This document shows, one piece after another, positions 10,727 through 22,166 of a stretch of DNA of 64,000 nt; position 1 is the first letter of the stretch, and each line of letters starts with the position of its first letter. The notes under the pieces were generated by a model, which was not told the DNA's origin, did no database searches, and worked only from the letters and a program-made list of their open reading frames with translations. Both the position numbers and the translations under genes were made by a program. The stretch is from NCBI GenBank assembly GCA_012932865.1, contig SAXG01000010.1, positions 868,001 through 932,000 of the forward strand, read 5' to 3'. This stretch comes from Amylostereum areolatum (lineage: Eukaryota; Basidiomycota; Agaricomycetes; Russulales; Stereaceae).

Positions 10727-12949
10727 TCACATGATAACACACTTGCAGCATCCTCCATCGTCGTCCTCGTCGTGGTGTTGTCGCTGCGCCAACTCCGGGT
10801 CAACGGACACTTGCGCCGTCGTCGCTGGGATGTGTGCTCCAGCTGATTCTTCTGCTGGGATGGCATAGTGCGCGAAGGGCGCCGGCGAGGGCGGTGGTTC
10901 TCGTCGTGTGTACTGTCGCCCCTCGTACACGACGTCTTGCAACGGTCGAGGAGTAGATGTATGGGCCTCGTCGTCCTGATCGTCGTCCGCCGCACCTCGA
11001 GGTCGCTGCCCAAACTCGTCCATCGGAATGCTCTCTGATCGTTGCCCGGGCCGATACTTTGAATAGTCGAAACCAAACGTCCCCGGGGCCTGAGACGATG
11101 GCGCTTCGGGGTCAGCGAGGTCGGATACGTGGACGACGCCATGGTCGCTTACCGGTTCTGGAATAGACTCCACCCGCGGCTTCGGTCGAGGGCTTCCATC
11201 TGCTTGGGTGTAATGGCCGTCCAGTCCCTTCTTTCTTGCCACCACCGGGAGCACCACCTGCGACGACGCACCCGAGTCAGCCACACAAAGCACACGGAAA
11301 GCGCGCCAGCAACGCACCTCGTCCCAATTCCCGCCTGGAGGAACGGGTTGGGTCCAGGTCGGGATCGCGTCGGACATGTCTTCCCCCCCGGGGACAGGAT
11401 ACTCAGCGATCGACCGCCGCGGGTCGTCGTACCTCCCCCGACGGGCCTGCGGTCCCGGAGACGCCCTCGGTTTCTTCTTGGCAGACGCGGGAGAAGCCGC
11501 CGCGGGGCTTTTACCGCGACGTTTTGGGTTGGGAGTGGAAGGGTTGGGAGTGGAGGATTGCGCGCGTTGGGTGGACTGGGACCGGGATTGTGATGGTCTG
11601 GAGGCGGCAGCAGGGGCGGGGGCGGGGGCGTGGGTCGGGGTCGGGGTGCGCGGGGGATCTGAGGTCTGTCGAACCATGGTGGGCGTTGGGATACGGCTTG
11701 GAGGAGCGCGTTCCCGCGCATGGTTCGTCGGCGTGACGCTCCTGCCCTCCTCAAAGTCCATCGCCGAACTCGAGCGCGGCGGCATCCTCCTCCTCTCCCC
11801 CATCGTCCTCCTCCTCCCCGTCCGAGCCGCCCTCCACATCCGTCAACGGCATCTCGTCCAGCACCCTGCCACCGTCCCCGTCCGCCTCCATATAAAAGCT
11901 GCCCCGCGCCCGCGCCCCGATGCTCCCCGCCCGCCGCCGCCGCGCGTTCTTCGCCTGCCAGCTCTCGGTCAGGTTCCCGCTCGCGGGCGCCTTGGGCTTG
12001 TGGCCGAAATTGGCGATCTCGAGCATCTCCATGCGCCGGCCGACGCGGTACTCGCCCACGCCACCGTTCCGGGAGACCTCGCCGCGGTACCAGTGCTCGA
12101 ACGGGCGCTCCTCCGAGTCCATGGACGGGCGCGGCAGGTCGTCGAGGGGCTCCCCGCGCTCGTGGCCGACCGGTGTGGGCTCGCGCTGCTCGGCCACCGC
12201 GCGGAGGTCGTGGGACGACTCGGCGGCGTAGGCGGTGTAGCCGTTTCTGCTGTCGCTGCGGAGGACGCCGTTGGTGTTGGTGTTGGGGTTGGCATTGCCG
12301 TTGCCGTTGCCGTTGCCGCTGCCGTTGCCGTTGAGGTGGGGCTGGGGGTTGGAGACGCTGCCGGTGCGGGTGCGGGGGATAGGGATGCGGGTCGGTTTGG
12401 CGTCGTTGGCGGCGGAGCGCTGGACGTTGGGGGAGGCGGAGCGGGAGGCGACGGGCATGGGCGGGGCGCTGACCTTTGAAGCGGAGGAGGTGGAACGGTC
12501 GAGAAGTTTGGGCTGAGAATGGGTGCGGGCGCGGCCGGAGGTGCCCGAGGAGCGAGAGCTGCTGGCGGTGGGAGGTCTGGTGCTATCGGAGATGGAAGGT
12601 CGAGCGGACTGGAGGCTGGGTCTGGGTATGGCACTGGGACGGTATAAGCCCGGGTCCGGTGAAGAGGAATCGTATTGAGGGTGGTCGGAGGCGTTGGGGG
12701 AGTAGTGATTGGCGTAGGCGTTGTCTTCGAGCGAGGCTATCGAGGTTGCGGAGATGCGCTTGGCCAGTACACGGCTCTCGTTCTCGAGACCTGAATCGTC
12801 GTCGTCGAGGATTAAAAAAATGAGATGAGAGGGGTCGGGTGCAGGAGGCGGAGTGTGGGAGACGTACGTTTGCGGAGAGCGGGGACAATGGTCTCGTCCC
12901 ATGAGAGGGCGGGGGGAAGTGCAGATTGCGGGTTGGCGGTCAATGCCAT
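10727..12949 (-). CDS. Basidiomycete low-complexity protein with C-terminal CaaX box, one frame break
   Basis: The start is taken at 12949 (MALTANPQSALPPALSWDET), with a clear intron at 12791-12867 joining to ENESRVLAKRISATSIASL. Ordered blocks are FEHWYRGEVSRNGGVGEYRV, an Asp/Glu-rich stretch, PPSRIPTPTMVRQTSDPPRT, AIPTWTQPVPPGGNWDE and VVLPVVARKKGLDGHY, ending CCKCVIM. The last four residues are a CaaX box with Met at the end, the form preferred by farnesyltransferase, and the preceding cysteines could be palmitoylated, so a membrane-anchored protein is inferred. I recall this block order from conserved mushroom proteins of unknown function. The first long frame stops at 11751 while the second is already open from 11839 in another register. 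No good intron joins them, and a GGGGG run near 11785-11795 sits in the overlap. The alternative is two tandem genes, the second starting at 11677. Confidence 0.65.
11258..11317 (-). other. 60-base stop-free intron in the CaaX gene
   Basis: GTGCGT donor, GGCTGAC branch-like site and CAG acceptor; 60 bases, in frame and without a stop. Removal joins GGNWDE to VVLPVVARKKGLDG, which reads better than the retained Cys/Arg/Trp-rich segment. Confidence 0.65.
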
Positions 12950-13260
12950 GCAAGACGAGTTGAGAAACAAAGGGGCCCTCCAGGGCGAAGACTAGAAGAA
13001 GGTGTGTACGGTACGAACGAGCGGCGAGGAGGAGGGGGATTCGGGAATGAGCAGAGGACAGCAGCAAATGCTCAAGCAGCGCCGCGCCGCCGTCAGCGTC
13101 GAACGAAGCCTAAACGAGCTACCGAGAAAACCGCGCTGCTACTAGTCCGGCTTCTAACTCCTCTACGATTCCAGCTACGTTCCTTCTAATCCTCAGCCGA
13201 CGCTTTTGGTTATCACACAAATCCTTCCCAAGGTCACAAACGTATGTAGCTACTTGGTAC
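12950..13260. other. Upstream region of the CaaX gene and 3' flank of the M64 gene
   Basis: About 310 bases between two minus-strand genes. I see no further gene. Confidence 0.4.
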
Positions 13261-15841
13261 TTAGCACCCGCTGGTTATGTCCACAAACCGCGTCGACTTC
13301 AACAAGCCCTCAGGGTCCACCCTCACCTCCTCCGTCAGAAACTCCACCGCAACCTCAAACCGGCCCCGGTCCTGCCCCTCCTCCAAAACAACGTACGTCG
13401 CGTTCGCAAACGCCTCCACCGCGTTCCCATCTCTCGTCCACGCGATCGTGTACGCCTCCTGTCCCCCCCGCGCCTCCCCCACCGCCCTCAGCCCCGCCAG
13501 CGGCAGCAAACTCGCGTTCAACGCGCGCGTCCACCTCCCCTCCCGTCCCATCGCCCCGTCCGCATGCGCACCGTCATCGCGGTCATCGGGGGGCGCGGGC
13601 ACGCACTCCACCCCCAGGCTCTCGATCAGATCGACGCGGGACAGCAGCGCGTGCCACAGGCCCTCGACGCACGCGCGGCAAAAGTTGGGCTGGTCCACGA
13701 TGCGCATCAGGCAGTCCTCGTTCGTCGGCCGGTACGAGGTCGTGTTGGCCTCGGAAAATCTGCAAACGCGCGCACATCAGCCAGCGCTCGTGGAAGACGC
13801 GGACGGATCCCTTGACGGGAGCGGGACGAACGTAGGGTACACGCCGTACACGCCTGGCGCAGCGGAGAACCTGGCAAAGGAGTGGCACGCGCGACCCATC
13901 AGCACTGCACCCGGGACCGACGCCCAAAAGCATCTTTGACCCGACCCGAACTCACTCGTCCTCGTCCCCAAACTCCAGAATCTCGACGCTGCACAGTTGC
14001 GCGCCGCCCTCCCGCGCGGGCGCGTTGAGCACGAACGTCACTTCGTGTTCGCCCGCCCCGAGCGGAGCGTCCCTGTGAACGTCGTAATGCCACCGATCGA
14101 CCCCGAGCCCCTCCTTCGCCGTCCACCCGAGATCGTCCCCGTCCAGCAGGACGGTGAGGTCCGTCGTCGTTGGAAGGCCGGACAGGGAAAACCGAACGAG
14201 GTGGCGCGCGTAGCTTCCGGACGAGTTGAACTTGGTCTTCCAGGGCGTGCTCGTGTTCAGGAGCGTCCACGGGTAGGCTTGCATGGGCATGACGGACCGC
14301 TCTACACGGGGAAGGCCGTCGGCAGGCAAGGTGTGCGGCGTCAGCCAATGGGCCCAGGGCATGGGAACACTTGCGTCGTGGCCGGCATTGGGTCCGAAGT
14401 ACGCGAACCCGCCGTCGTACTCCTCGCCCACCTGCAAAGGAAGGATGAGCCTCGACGCTCGTACAACACTGCGGCCTCCGGCGTCCTTCGATGACGCTGT
14501 GTCCCAGCTCGTGCCGGAGCACCAAGGCCCCGTTCATCTTGGACGGCGTGATGGTCCTGCGTTCGCGTCTGAGCCCCCCTAGCCTCGCGCCTGAGGAGCC
14601 ATCGTCACTCACACAAACTCCCCGCCCAAACCTGCGTGAAAGGTCGTCACGAACTGCATGATAATGACGCCAGAGCACAGCGGAACACCCACCTCCATAC
14701 AATGGATCGTTGCCTGCAGCACACGCAGAAGGGTCAGCCTACAGCAGATCCCACATGAAAAGCTCAGTCGCGCACCGATAAGAACGGGGTAGTCGCAGCG
14801 GCTTCCGAGCGAATCGCACGCAGCCCTGGCCACTTCTGGCTTCGCATAGTAAAGAGCCCTCAGCTCTGTCCCATCACGATAGAGTCCGAACGGCGTGCTG
14901 CAGGTTCACCAATGAGCTGTTGGCCGTTTTCGTCGGAAAGGAGGGAGGGTGAGGAGGGCGAAAGAAACATACTCCTTGGGAACACCACCCACACCGACCC
15001 CGCTCTAATTCACCGCTAGGTCAGCCCATGCGCGACCCTACACAGGGAAGAAAAGACGCTCAACTTCCTTGCTCGGCGTAAACGCCGCCCAGAAATTGAG
15101 CAGAGGCGCGACGGTGTGGAACGTCTGGTTGCCGGATATCTCCCCGACGAGACCGACGACATCTTGGATGAACTTGGCCCGCTCCTCCGCAAGATCTGCG
15201 GGGCGCACCGCCCATGTATGTAGCCCGTCAGAACGCAGATCGGTGGATGGCAAAACGCGAACTCACAGCCATCCGCGAAGAACGTGATATCGACGCGGTT
15301 GTCGGACGGGCCAGGACGCGAGGGTGCGATGGGACACGAGTTCGAGGGGGGGCACCGTGGGCGCATCATTCGGGATCTTGGCCTCTTCGTCTGCAGCGGT
15401 GGACATGGGGTCTTGCTCCGCCGCGTCTGCGAAGGGGATCTGCGCGTGGAAATGGGGGTGCGGGCCCTCTCGAGCTGGCGTCTGTGCACCTTCAAGGCCG
15501 CCACTCGCGTCTGGAACGTTGACTTGGGCGCTCGAGCCCAGATTGAGGCAGAGCCCCGCGAGCGCGTCGTGCAGGACTTCCCGGCTGTGCGAAAAGACGC
15601 GGAGGAGCTCGACGGTGCCGCGGCCGTCGTGGGCGGGGACGATGGTGGACCTGGAGATGGATCCGGTGGGACGCTCGGGTCGGAGCCGTCGATGGGGTTG
15701 CGTTTCTCGGATCCGCGCATCTGTGCAGAGGCCCGTCGGCGCGTCCGTGGGGCGGTGTATGGTTAATTGGTAGGTTTTGCCGAGGACCTGCGGGGAGAAA
15801 AGGAGGGCGAGGAGGAGGTGGGGCCAGCTGGGGCTTCGCAT
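13261..15841 (-). CDS. Secreted M64-family (IgA-peptidase-like) metallopeptidase, one frame break
   Basis: A secreted zinc endopeptidase. The N-terminus (MRSPSWPHLLLALLFSPQVL) is a typical signal peptide. An N-terminal beta-type domain follows, then DNRVDITFFADG, EERAKFIQDVVGLVGEISGN and HTVAPLLNFWAAFTPSKE, and the metal site RHELGHSVIEVGEEYDGG, whose HExxH and downstream GEEYD match the M64 signature. The C-terminal region is rich in paired hydrophobic strands, ending DITSGC. Several introns are short and regular. The break is near 15320: the N-domain frame (PPLELVSHRTLAS) and the frame of PSDNRVDITFFADG differ by one base with no acceptor between them. The catalytic part is therefore out of frame with the signal peptide in this sequence. 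The bacterial members that cut IgA gave the family its name; a fungal protein is more likely a general secreted protease. Confidence 0.75.
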
Positions 15842-16718
15842 CGTGTAAGTTGGTCCGTCGGATCCGTCTGGGACTCTGCGTTTGTCGACAGGCAGTTAAC
15901 GGGGACAATGTTCGCGTCGCTCCTGGGACAGTGCCAGTCGCTGGATCGACTGCGGTCGGTTTCGATTTTTTCCGGAGGTGTGTGATATAGATCTGGAGAC
16001 GACCACGAAATGCTATGGTCCAGTACGTCCAGCGGTAAACGCAGTGGACGACCACAGACGTGACAATGTCAGACAAGCTGCTTGACTCGATAAACGTGAT
16101 TACATCATCGACAAGTCGGTGGTAAGCCCACTCCTTGATTTCTTCGATTATTTACATAATTCTTCCTCCTCGCCACCGCCATTCGAGATGTGCAAGCGAG
16201 ATCCCTTTCAATGTGCAATGCCTATGATCGAACATCCATTCGCCCTTAGAATCTCTTTCACAATATCGTCCATTGTTCACCGAGTATCCTGCAGGACCCA
16301 GTGGAGTCTCTATCTCATGGTCATTACTCCGATTAACAACACCGGGGTCCGGTACCCTGTCCACCTTACAGCCCCAAGATCGAGTCTCCACCCTCAGGAT
16401 CATTCTGACCTCCGTGTTCAGGCTGATACAAGATCTTAATCCCGAAACGGCACGCCTTCAATCCACATGAAAGGCCATCACCGCACCTTTTGTCGTTCGT
16501 CCTCGAGGTCATTCTGCACGATCTGGGCGTCATTGCAATCCTTTGTCTTTGTCTTCCTTTATCTGCTTCCCTATGAAGCACGCTGAAGCCAGTGGCGACG
16601 GGGCTTCTGGCTCCGCCACTCGGCGACGTATAAGAAGAATGGCTAGCAGCGGTATGTCGTTCCATCAATTCCGTTATCGCACACACACTCGTTCATTTAC
16701 TTCTCCCCCCCCCTTGAT
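15842..16718. other. Divergent intergenic region between the M64 and SQ-rich genes
   Basis: Probably two promoters. A TATAAG motif at 16629-16634 lies about 90 bases upstream of the SQ-rich gene start at 16719. The stretch 15980-16560 is less GC-rich than the genes. I see no coding signal, RNA gene or repeat. Confidence 0.4.
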
Positions 16719-17894
16719 ATGCCTAGCGTAAACACTCCTAACTGCCCTTCGTAAGCTTTACCATCCGATATTGTCGCGTCTAAGCTCTGACAAGCTCCCG
16801 TGTAGCGGCGGGTCCGGACATACATTCTACCAGGCTCCTGTGGAAGCTTCGTACACCTACTACTCCAGGTACGATGCCCTTCTCGTACGACACCATAAAG
16901 CTAACTGCTTCATCATAGCTCGCAAGCACCCTCGCAGCTGTCGCAGGGCGACAGTAACAACGTATACCAACCGACGCTGTGGCAAGACGATTGGTCCCAC
17001 TACGGGTACGTTCGAACGGTCGCGCTTCGAGCGCCACGGAGCTGAAAACATGCGTCCATAGCTCCCTTTTTGGTTCCCAGCACTCGCAGGCCGAGGCAAC
17101 GCACGAGACTCCGTATGTTTCTGCCGCCTTCAGGATGTCGTACTTCGACCAATTGGCCGCGCTGAGGGACAGAGATCGTGCAGAGGAACAGGCCGCCAAG
17201 GCGCAGTCTCCGGCCCCAGCGCGCGTACACCGACGAGGAATGTCCCTTCCCCTCGAACCAGCTCGCCCGCACCCACAGCGCGGGATTCTCTTCCTCGCAG
17301 CGATCAAGCACGTCCAACGAGGAACGCGTCCTCCCGTCGTCCCAGGAGCTGGAAGAACCCCACCCCTTCCGGCCGCCCACCCGTGACGACTTTGGGACCT
17401 ATGACGAGGACGGGCGGCCGCCGGGCTCCCCAGGTTCGGACCACACGCTCGTTCCGTCCCCTTCGCGTCACGCGTCCGTCGCATCGCTGCAGGAACATTC
17501 TTCGTCTTCGTCGTCGTCGCAGCAGGGCCGTGCCACGCAGTCGTCACAGCATTCCTATGACTCGTGGTCCAGCGGGTCGTCGCAATCGCCGTCGTCCAGT
17601 CAGGCTGACGAGCCGGCCCCTCAAAACGCGATTGGCCCGGCACCCCAGGAATACTCGCGATCCCCGCTGTTTTCTCAAGAAGTTTACTTTCCGTCCCAGT
17701 CGCGGAAGGCGGGCGATGAGGACGACGAAGACGAAGACGGTGGGCCACTGGACCGCGAACCCGATCTCCATCAAACCCTCTGCTCTCAAGATGACGACGA
17801 CCTTCAAAAGGAGCGGGACAACATGACCACACCGGAAAGGAAGGAGGAGAACCTTCAGAAAAGAGACGCGCTCCAGATGAAGAGCCGCAGGTGA
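16719..17894 (+). CDS. SQ-rich protein of unknown function, one frame break
   Basis: The start MPSVNTPNCPS lies in exon 1 and is followed by a GTAAGC intron. Exon 2 has SGGSGHTFYQAPVEASYTYY, exon 3 has APSQLSQGDSNNVYQPTLWQ, and exon 4, after an intron ending CATAG near 17060, has GSLFGSQHSQAEATHETPYV and RMSYFDQLAALRDRDRAEEQ. The long last part is Ser/Pro/Gln-rich, contains FRPPTRDDFGTYDEDGRPPG, and ends in an acidic then charged tail. About fifteen Ser-Gln pairs occur in some 330 residues, a density typical of SQ-cluster substrates of ATM/ATR-type kinases. Between KAQSPAP and YTDEECPFPSNQLAR (about 17205-17230) the frame moves by one base beside a CCCC run. No intron explains it. I recognise no named domain. 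Confidence 0.6.
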
Positions 17895-18298
17895 AGCAGC
17901 AGGATGACGACTACCGCGAAGACATGATCCATCCCACGGCCAGGAGACTGTACATAATTTCGATTGTATATTTGTACACCAATTATGATACACTACATTT
18001 TGAAGACTACGCCGATTCCTAATCCTACCGCTGTCCGATATGAATGAGTGGATACAATAACTACTAGTAAGTGGGATGGGTGGGGAGACTAGACCGTAAT
18101 GAGCGACGTCGATATCCATGGAGCAGCAGCGTCCGATCGTCCGAGAGTGACAGTGGGAGAGGAGGGGGATAGACTGAAGAACGAAGGAACCAAAAACGAA
18201 AACAGGAAGAAGAGAAAGGCCAAGAAGATGCCTGTCCGATAGGTCCGTCGAGAACGAAATACGAAGTTTTTTTCTACCCAGTGGGAGCACGCGCAAGC
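17895..18298. other. Convergent 3' region
   Basis: Between the 3' ends of the SQ-rich gene (+) and the bHLH-zipper gene (-). The sequence is AT-richer, as expected for untranslated tails, and no gene is seen. Confidence 0.45.
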
Positions 18299-19674
18299 CT
18301 ACGCAGCGTCCTGATCTTTGCTGTCACGCCCGACGTCTGATTTCTTGCTTTTGGGGGATCGAGAGGACGGCTCCCCCTGCCTTTCAGCAAGAAGACGTTC
18401 AAGCTCTTCGACACGTCCAGAGAGCTCCGTCTCACGACGTGCGAGCGTGTTGATCCGTGCCGCCTGATCATCCCTCTCGCCTTGCAGCGACTGCATTTGC
18501 GCGGTGAGGTTTTCAATGTGTTTTACCGCTGGGTAGAAAAGCACGAGTTATGCAAGGGTCAGTCACAAGGTACCAGGGGACGGGAGACGTAGCAGGGACG
18601 CACCGTTCACGACAGTGAACGACCGGGCCTGTCGCTCGAGCGGACGCATGTGCTCAGGCAGGATGTCGCGGAGCGTCTTGAGCGCGTCCTTGGTCTGCGC
18701 GCGATAATGGCGAACGTTCATCATTTTCTTGTACTTGCGCCGGCCGTCCGCCTGCACCCGGCGCGGGTCCTTCCCCTCCCCGGGCGCGTCGAGGTCGTCG
18801 TCGATCAGCTCGTCGTCGGAGGTGTCGACCAATTTGCGCTTATGTGAAGACTGGGAGAGTTTCGCGGGTGGAGAGAAGGAGGGTCCCGCTGCCGGTGGGG
18901 GCCCGGGAGGGGGCGGAGGAGGTACGATTTTGCCACGGCTGGAGGAGAAGGTGGTCCCCGCGACCTGCGCGTCCGCCGGGGTGGTGTTGATGAAGCGCAT
19001 CTCGACGGGCTCGGCGGATCCTGCGTGGATGCGGCCTGTGGAAGACTTCCGGCTACGAGGGGAGGTGGAGCGCATGTGGGCGTCGGGGCTGTCGGGGTGT
19101 TCGGAATCGTACTGACTCCAAGAGTCCGGTGTGCGTCCTCTGGAAGAAACGGACGCCGAGTCGAACGCAATACTAGAAGGAGCACCGGAGTCTCGCCTGT
19201 AAAAAGCGTGAGCATGTGAAAGGAAGGGTGGAGGAAGAACCGACCTGCGATGGTGAGACGGACTCCGACCACGGCCTGCCGCAGAGGTGGACGAGATTAT
19301 AGGATGGTACAGTTTGGATGAAGGAATGTCGTGATGAGTCGTACTCTGCGGGGATGGCAATCCTACCCTCATAGGTGCATCGAACGCGGCAGGATGATTC
19401 CTGGGACGGAACGTCGAGTCAATACCGCGCATGCATCACGCGCGCAAGCGCCGACGAGATCGACGCACCTTGAATCGAAGCGAAACGTGCCCAATGCGGG
19501 CAAAGGGGTCGCGGGAGGTCGAGCATCCCAGATGCTCCCGAAAGAAGGCGACTCCGTTGACCCACGCCGTACAACACTGCCAGACCCCGAGCGCGGGCGC
19601 GCGACGTCGCTTGACGGCGGGAGGTCCAGGGAGCTGATTGGGGGCAAGGTAACGCGTTCGTGCATGATTGCCAT
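18299..19674 (-). CDS. bHLH-zipper transcription factor
   Basis: The start is taken at 19674 (MAIMHERVTLPPISSLDLPP). Exon 1 ends in GTFRFDSR with a GTGCGT donor at 19470, and exon 2 begins near NHPAAFDAPMRVGLPS. The N-terminal half is Ser/Pro-rich, with a proline run before the DNA-binding region. The domain reads KYKKMMNVRHYRAQTKDALK, TLRDILPEHMRP, a loop, then RSFTVVNAVKHIENLTAQMQ. That is basic region, helix 1, loop and helix 2, followed by heptad leucines in a coiled coil (RVEELERLLAERQGE). The intron splitting helix 2 (GTGCGT to CCCAG) restores VVNAVKHIE exactly. The tail is Lys/Ser/Asp-rich and ends DQDAA. Presumed nuclear and dimeric; targets unknown. Frames are consistent throughout. 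Confidence 0.75.
19197..19244 (-). other. 48-base stop-free intron in the bHLH-zipper gene
   Basis: GTCGGT to TTTACAG, 48 bases, in frame and without a stop. Retention would add 16 hydrophobic residues (SVLPPPFLSHAHAF region) to a Ser-rich segment. The T-rich acceptor favours splicing. Confidence 0.45.
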
Positions 19675-22166
19675 CTGTCCCGGAGTTGGACCCGTGCGTG
19701 CGTGCGCGGGCTGGCGAAGAAAGTAGACGAAGAAAAAGAGGGTAGAAAAGAGGGTAGGATGCACGAAATTATGCGTAACGACGTGCGGGGTCCCGCCTGA
19801 GATATAGGCAAGGCGGCACCAATCCATCGGGACGGGCACCTGGGGATCCCGCAGATAAACAGATCGCGAAGCGAAGCGCATCTGCGAATCGGGCCTGGTA
19901 TAAGGGGCAAACGAACGGTGGCTACCGACGACGAGCCCGAGAAAAGAGTGGACTCGTATGGAATTTGGCTAGTTCCCTTTGAAGTAGTTGCCATGGTTCT
20001 CAGGCTCAAGATACCTGCTTCGACCAATCAAGTGAAGTGCAAACGCGACGGGCCGCCAAGTTTCCGCCTTGTAGAAACGGATCGGTGAGCAAAGGACGGT
20101 GTTAGTGGGTCCGATTTTACCTCGCTCAAATGTCCGGAGGGAAGCCACACTGTGGAGACACTGACGTTCGGTGGAAGAGCACGGGTGATAAATGAGACTT
20201 AATTGAAGCATGACGACGTGCCAGCGTCTCTTGGAGATGAAGCCGACGAGACCGATGACGACTGATCTTAACGACCAGAATCAAAGTTCATATCTTGCTC
20301 GACGGCGTTAAGAAGTGGAAAGCACGTACGACCCAGCGACGAGACGACCATTGAAGGATCGTGCGCGATGCCGTACTCTGCGCGGTATTCGCTGTTTTAT
20401 GTAAATAGTACGTGCCGCGGTGCCGAACGTAGTGGCACTGATTAGTACGTTCGCGATCCGACTACAAGCGTGTTCCGAGTCTGACTTCACTATTGGACGA
20501 TACATGATCTTTGGACGGTGCGAGGTATGCCTGGATACAACGTGGATTTCGCTTGTTGCAAACGAGAAACTGTGCAAACTCAGGTTGAGGGTAAAGAAAA
20601 AAATTGTGGCGTGTACAGAACGCTCTGCCTTGAAGTTGGCGCGCGGCTTTTGCTACAGCGCAGTCCAATCGAAGAGAGCACGGCAAGTGGGTACTGCGTG
20701 ATAACATATCGACATTCGCACATTGCGACGGACCGGCTGCTGGCCCGCTGCCAAAGACCACCGCAGCCTGCACTGACTTGTGATTGTCAAGATGGTTACT
20801 TACCGTACTTGCCTCCTTACAAGCATTATTGAGCATAGCATTGTACGGTTTACCATACCGCCGTTCATCATAGCTGGATAGCCTTGTGCACGACAAATTT
20901 ATGACAGAAAAGATCAAGGTCGTGCTGTGTTCGTGGGCGCCGATAGCACGCGTACATACCCCTTCGCTCATTGATCACCTGTTCAAGGCTTTGATAAATT
21001 CTGAATCCCCCGCGACTATCTTCGCAGTCGATCAGTTTAAGTTTAGTCTTTACAATGGCGCCGACTTACCACATCTGGAGCGCAGCACACCCTCCGGAGT
21101 CCGTACAGGGGAATGGGGACATTGTCGCTGGGTCACCGTGCACTCCGGGTGAAAGTGAAGGTTTTTCCTGGGCCGATCGTCGTGGGTTTTCTGGTGCTGC
21201 GCGCTGCAAGCTACGCGCAGATGCAGTGAAGGGAGCTGGGTCACGGCGGAAAACATGGACTCACGGCGGACGGATCGAGGGCCATGTAGTCGTAAGAAGC
21301 AAGAGTGAGGGAACAACTCTGATGCACCCTCAATGAAATGTCCGAGATCGCGTGCGAAACCCGTAACGGGCCCTCGTCTTTCGACTATAACAGCTCAGAG
21401 TAGCACTGCTGATTAGTAGATTCGGGATAAGCCCGGCTTGGACCCAGTGCCGATGATCGCAAGACAACTTCAACGCCGAAGAAGTAGATGAACGAAGCCT
21501 GAGAAAAGGAGGAAGAGGTGGGTGAACGAAGCCTGAGAACGAGCCGAATAGAAGTACCACTGACTCGGATGGTAAAGGACGAGGTCCAATATCAGTCCGG
21601 GTCCGCTTCCTGTGGGTTGGCGGGGAAACCAGGCAAGGCGACCGCATCGTAATGGCGTCGTAGCATCATGTTATCTCTTGCCATTCAGGCGTGGGGGCGA
21701 GGACGGCAAGGGACGGCACCAGGAGTGAGCGATGATCTTGTGTAGTGATTACGCGTGCCCGCGTGGTCCGTGGCCTGTGGACGTCGGTCTACTTCGAAGT
21801 TTAGCACCAGAGACTAGTCCAAACGCATCAAGATGGGGGCGTATCCATTGTGATGAGAGGGGAAAAGACAAGCCAGTTGGACGTACCATGCACGCTGAAA
21901 CTGAAGGGATGTTGGAACATGAAGAGCCAGTTAGATAGATTTGAGGGAGTCGATGTTCAACTTCAGATGCAAGGGTTTCCGAGGAATATCAGCCGTGCAT
22001 GATAAGAGTGTTATCGAAAGGAAGCACAATTACATAATTCACGCCATCCTGAGCGGCGAGCGCGCCGATTCTCTTCGAATCATCGAGACCAGTTCCGCGT
22101 TCGGACTTGACGAAAGGTGCGCGTCCGTCGTTCTTCTCAACGCGCAGACGGGCTAACAGTGTCTAG
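19675..22166. other. 2.5 kb without a recognisable gene
   Basis: Contains the upstream regions of the bHLH-zipper gene (-) and MRPL7 (+). Stretches at 20200-21050 and 21900-22060 are AT-richer than the coding regions. Around 21485-21535 the sequence TGAACGAAGCCTGAGAA occurs twice, 34 bases apart. Short open frames are present on both strands but none is family-like. No tRNA found. Confidence 0.45.

Noticed and set aside
9860..11142. Overlapping minus-strand frames of 257 and 287 codons
   Set aside because: Pro/Ser/Arg-rich, no motif, and they run into the CaaX gene in another frame without splice logic.
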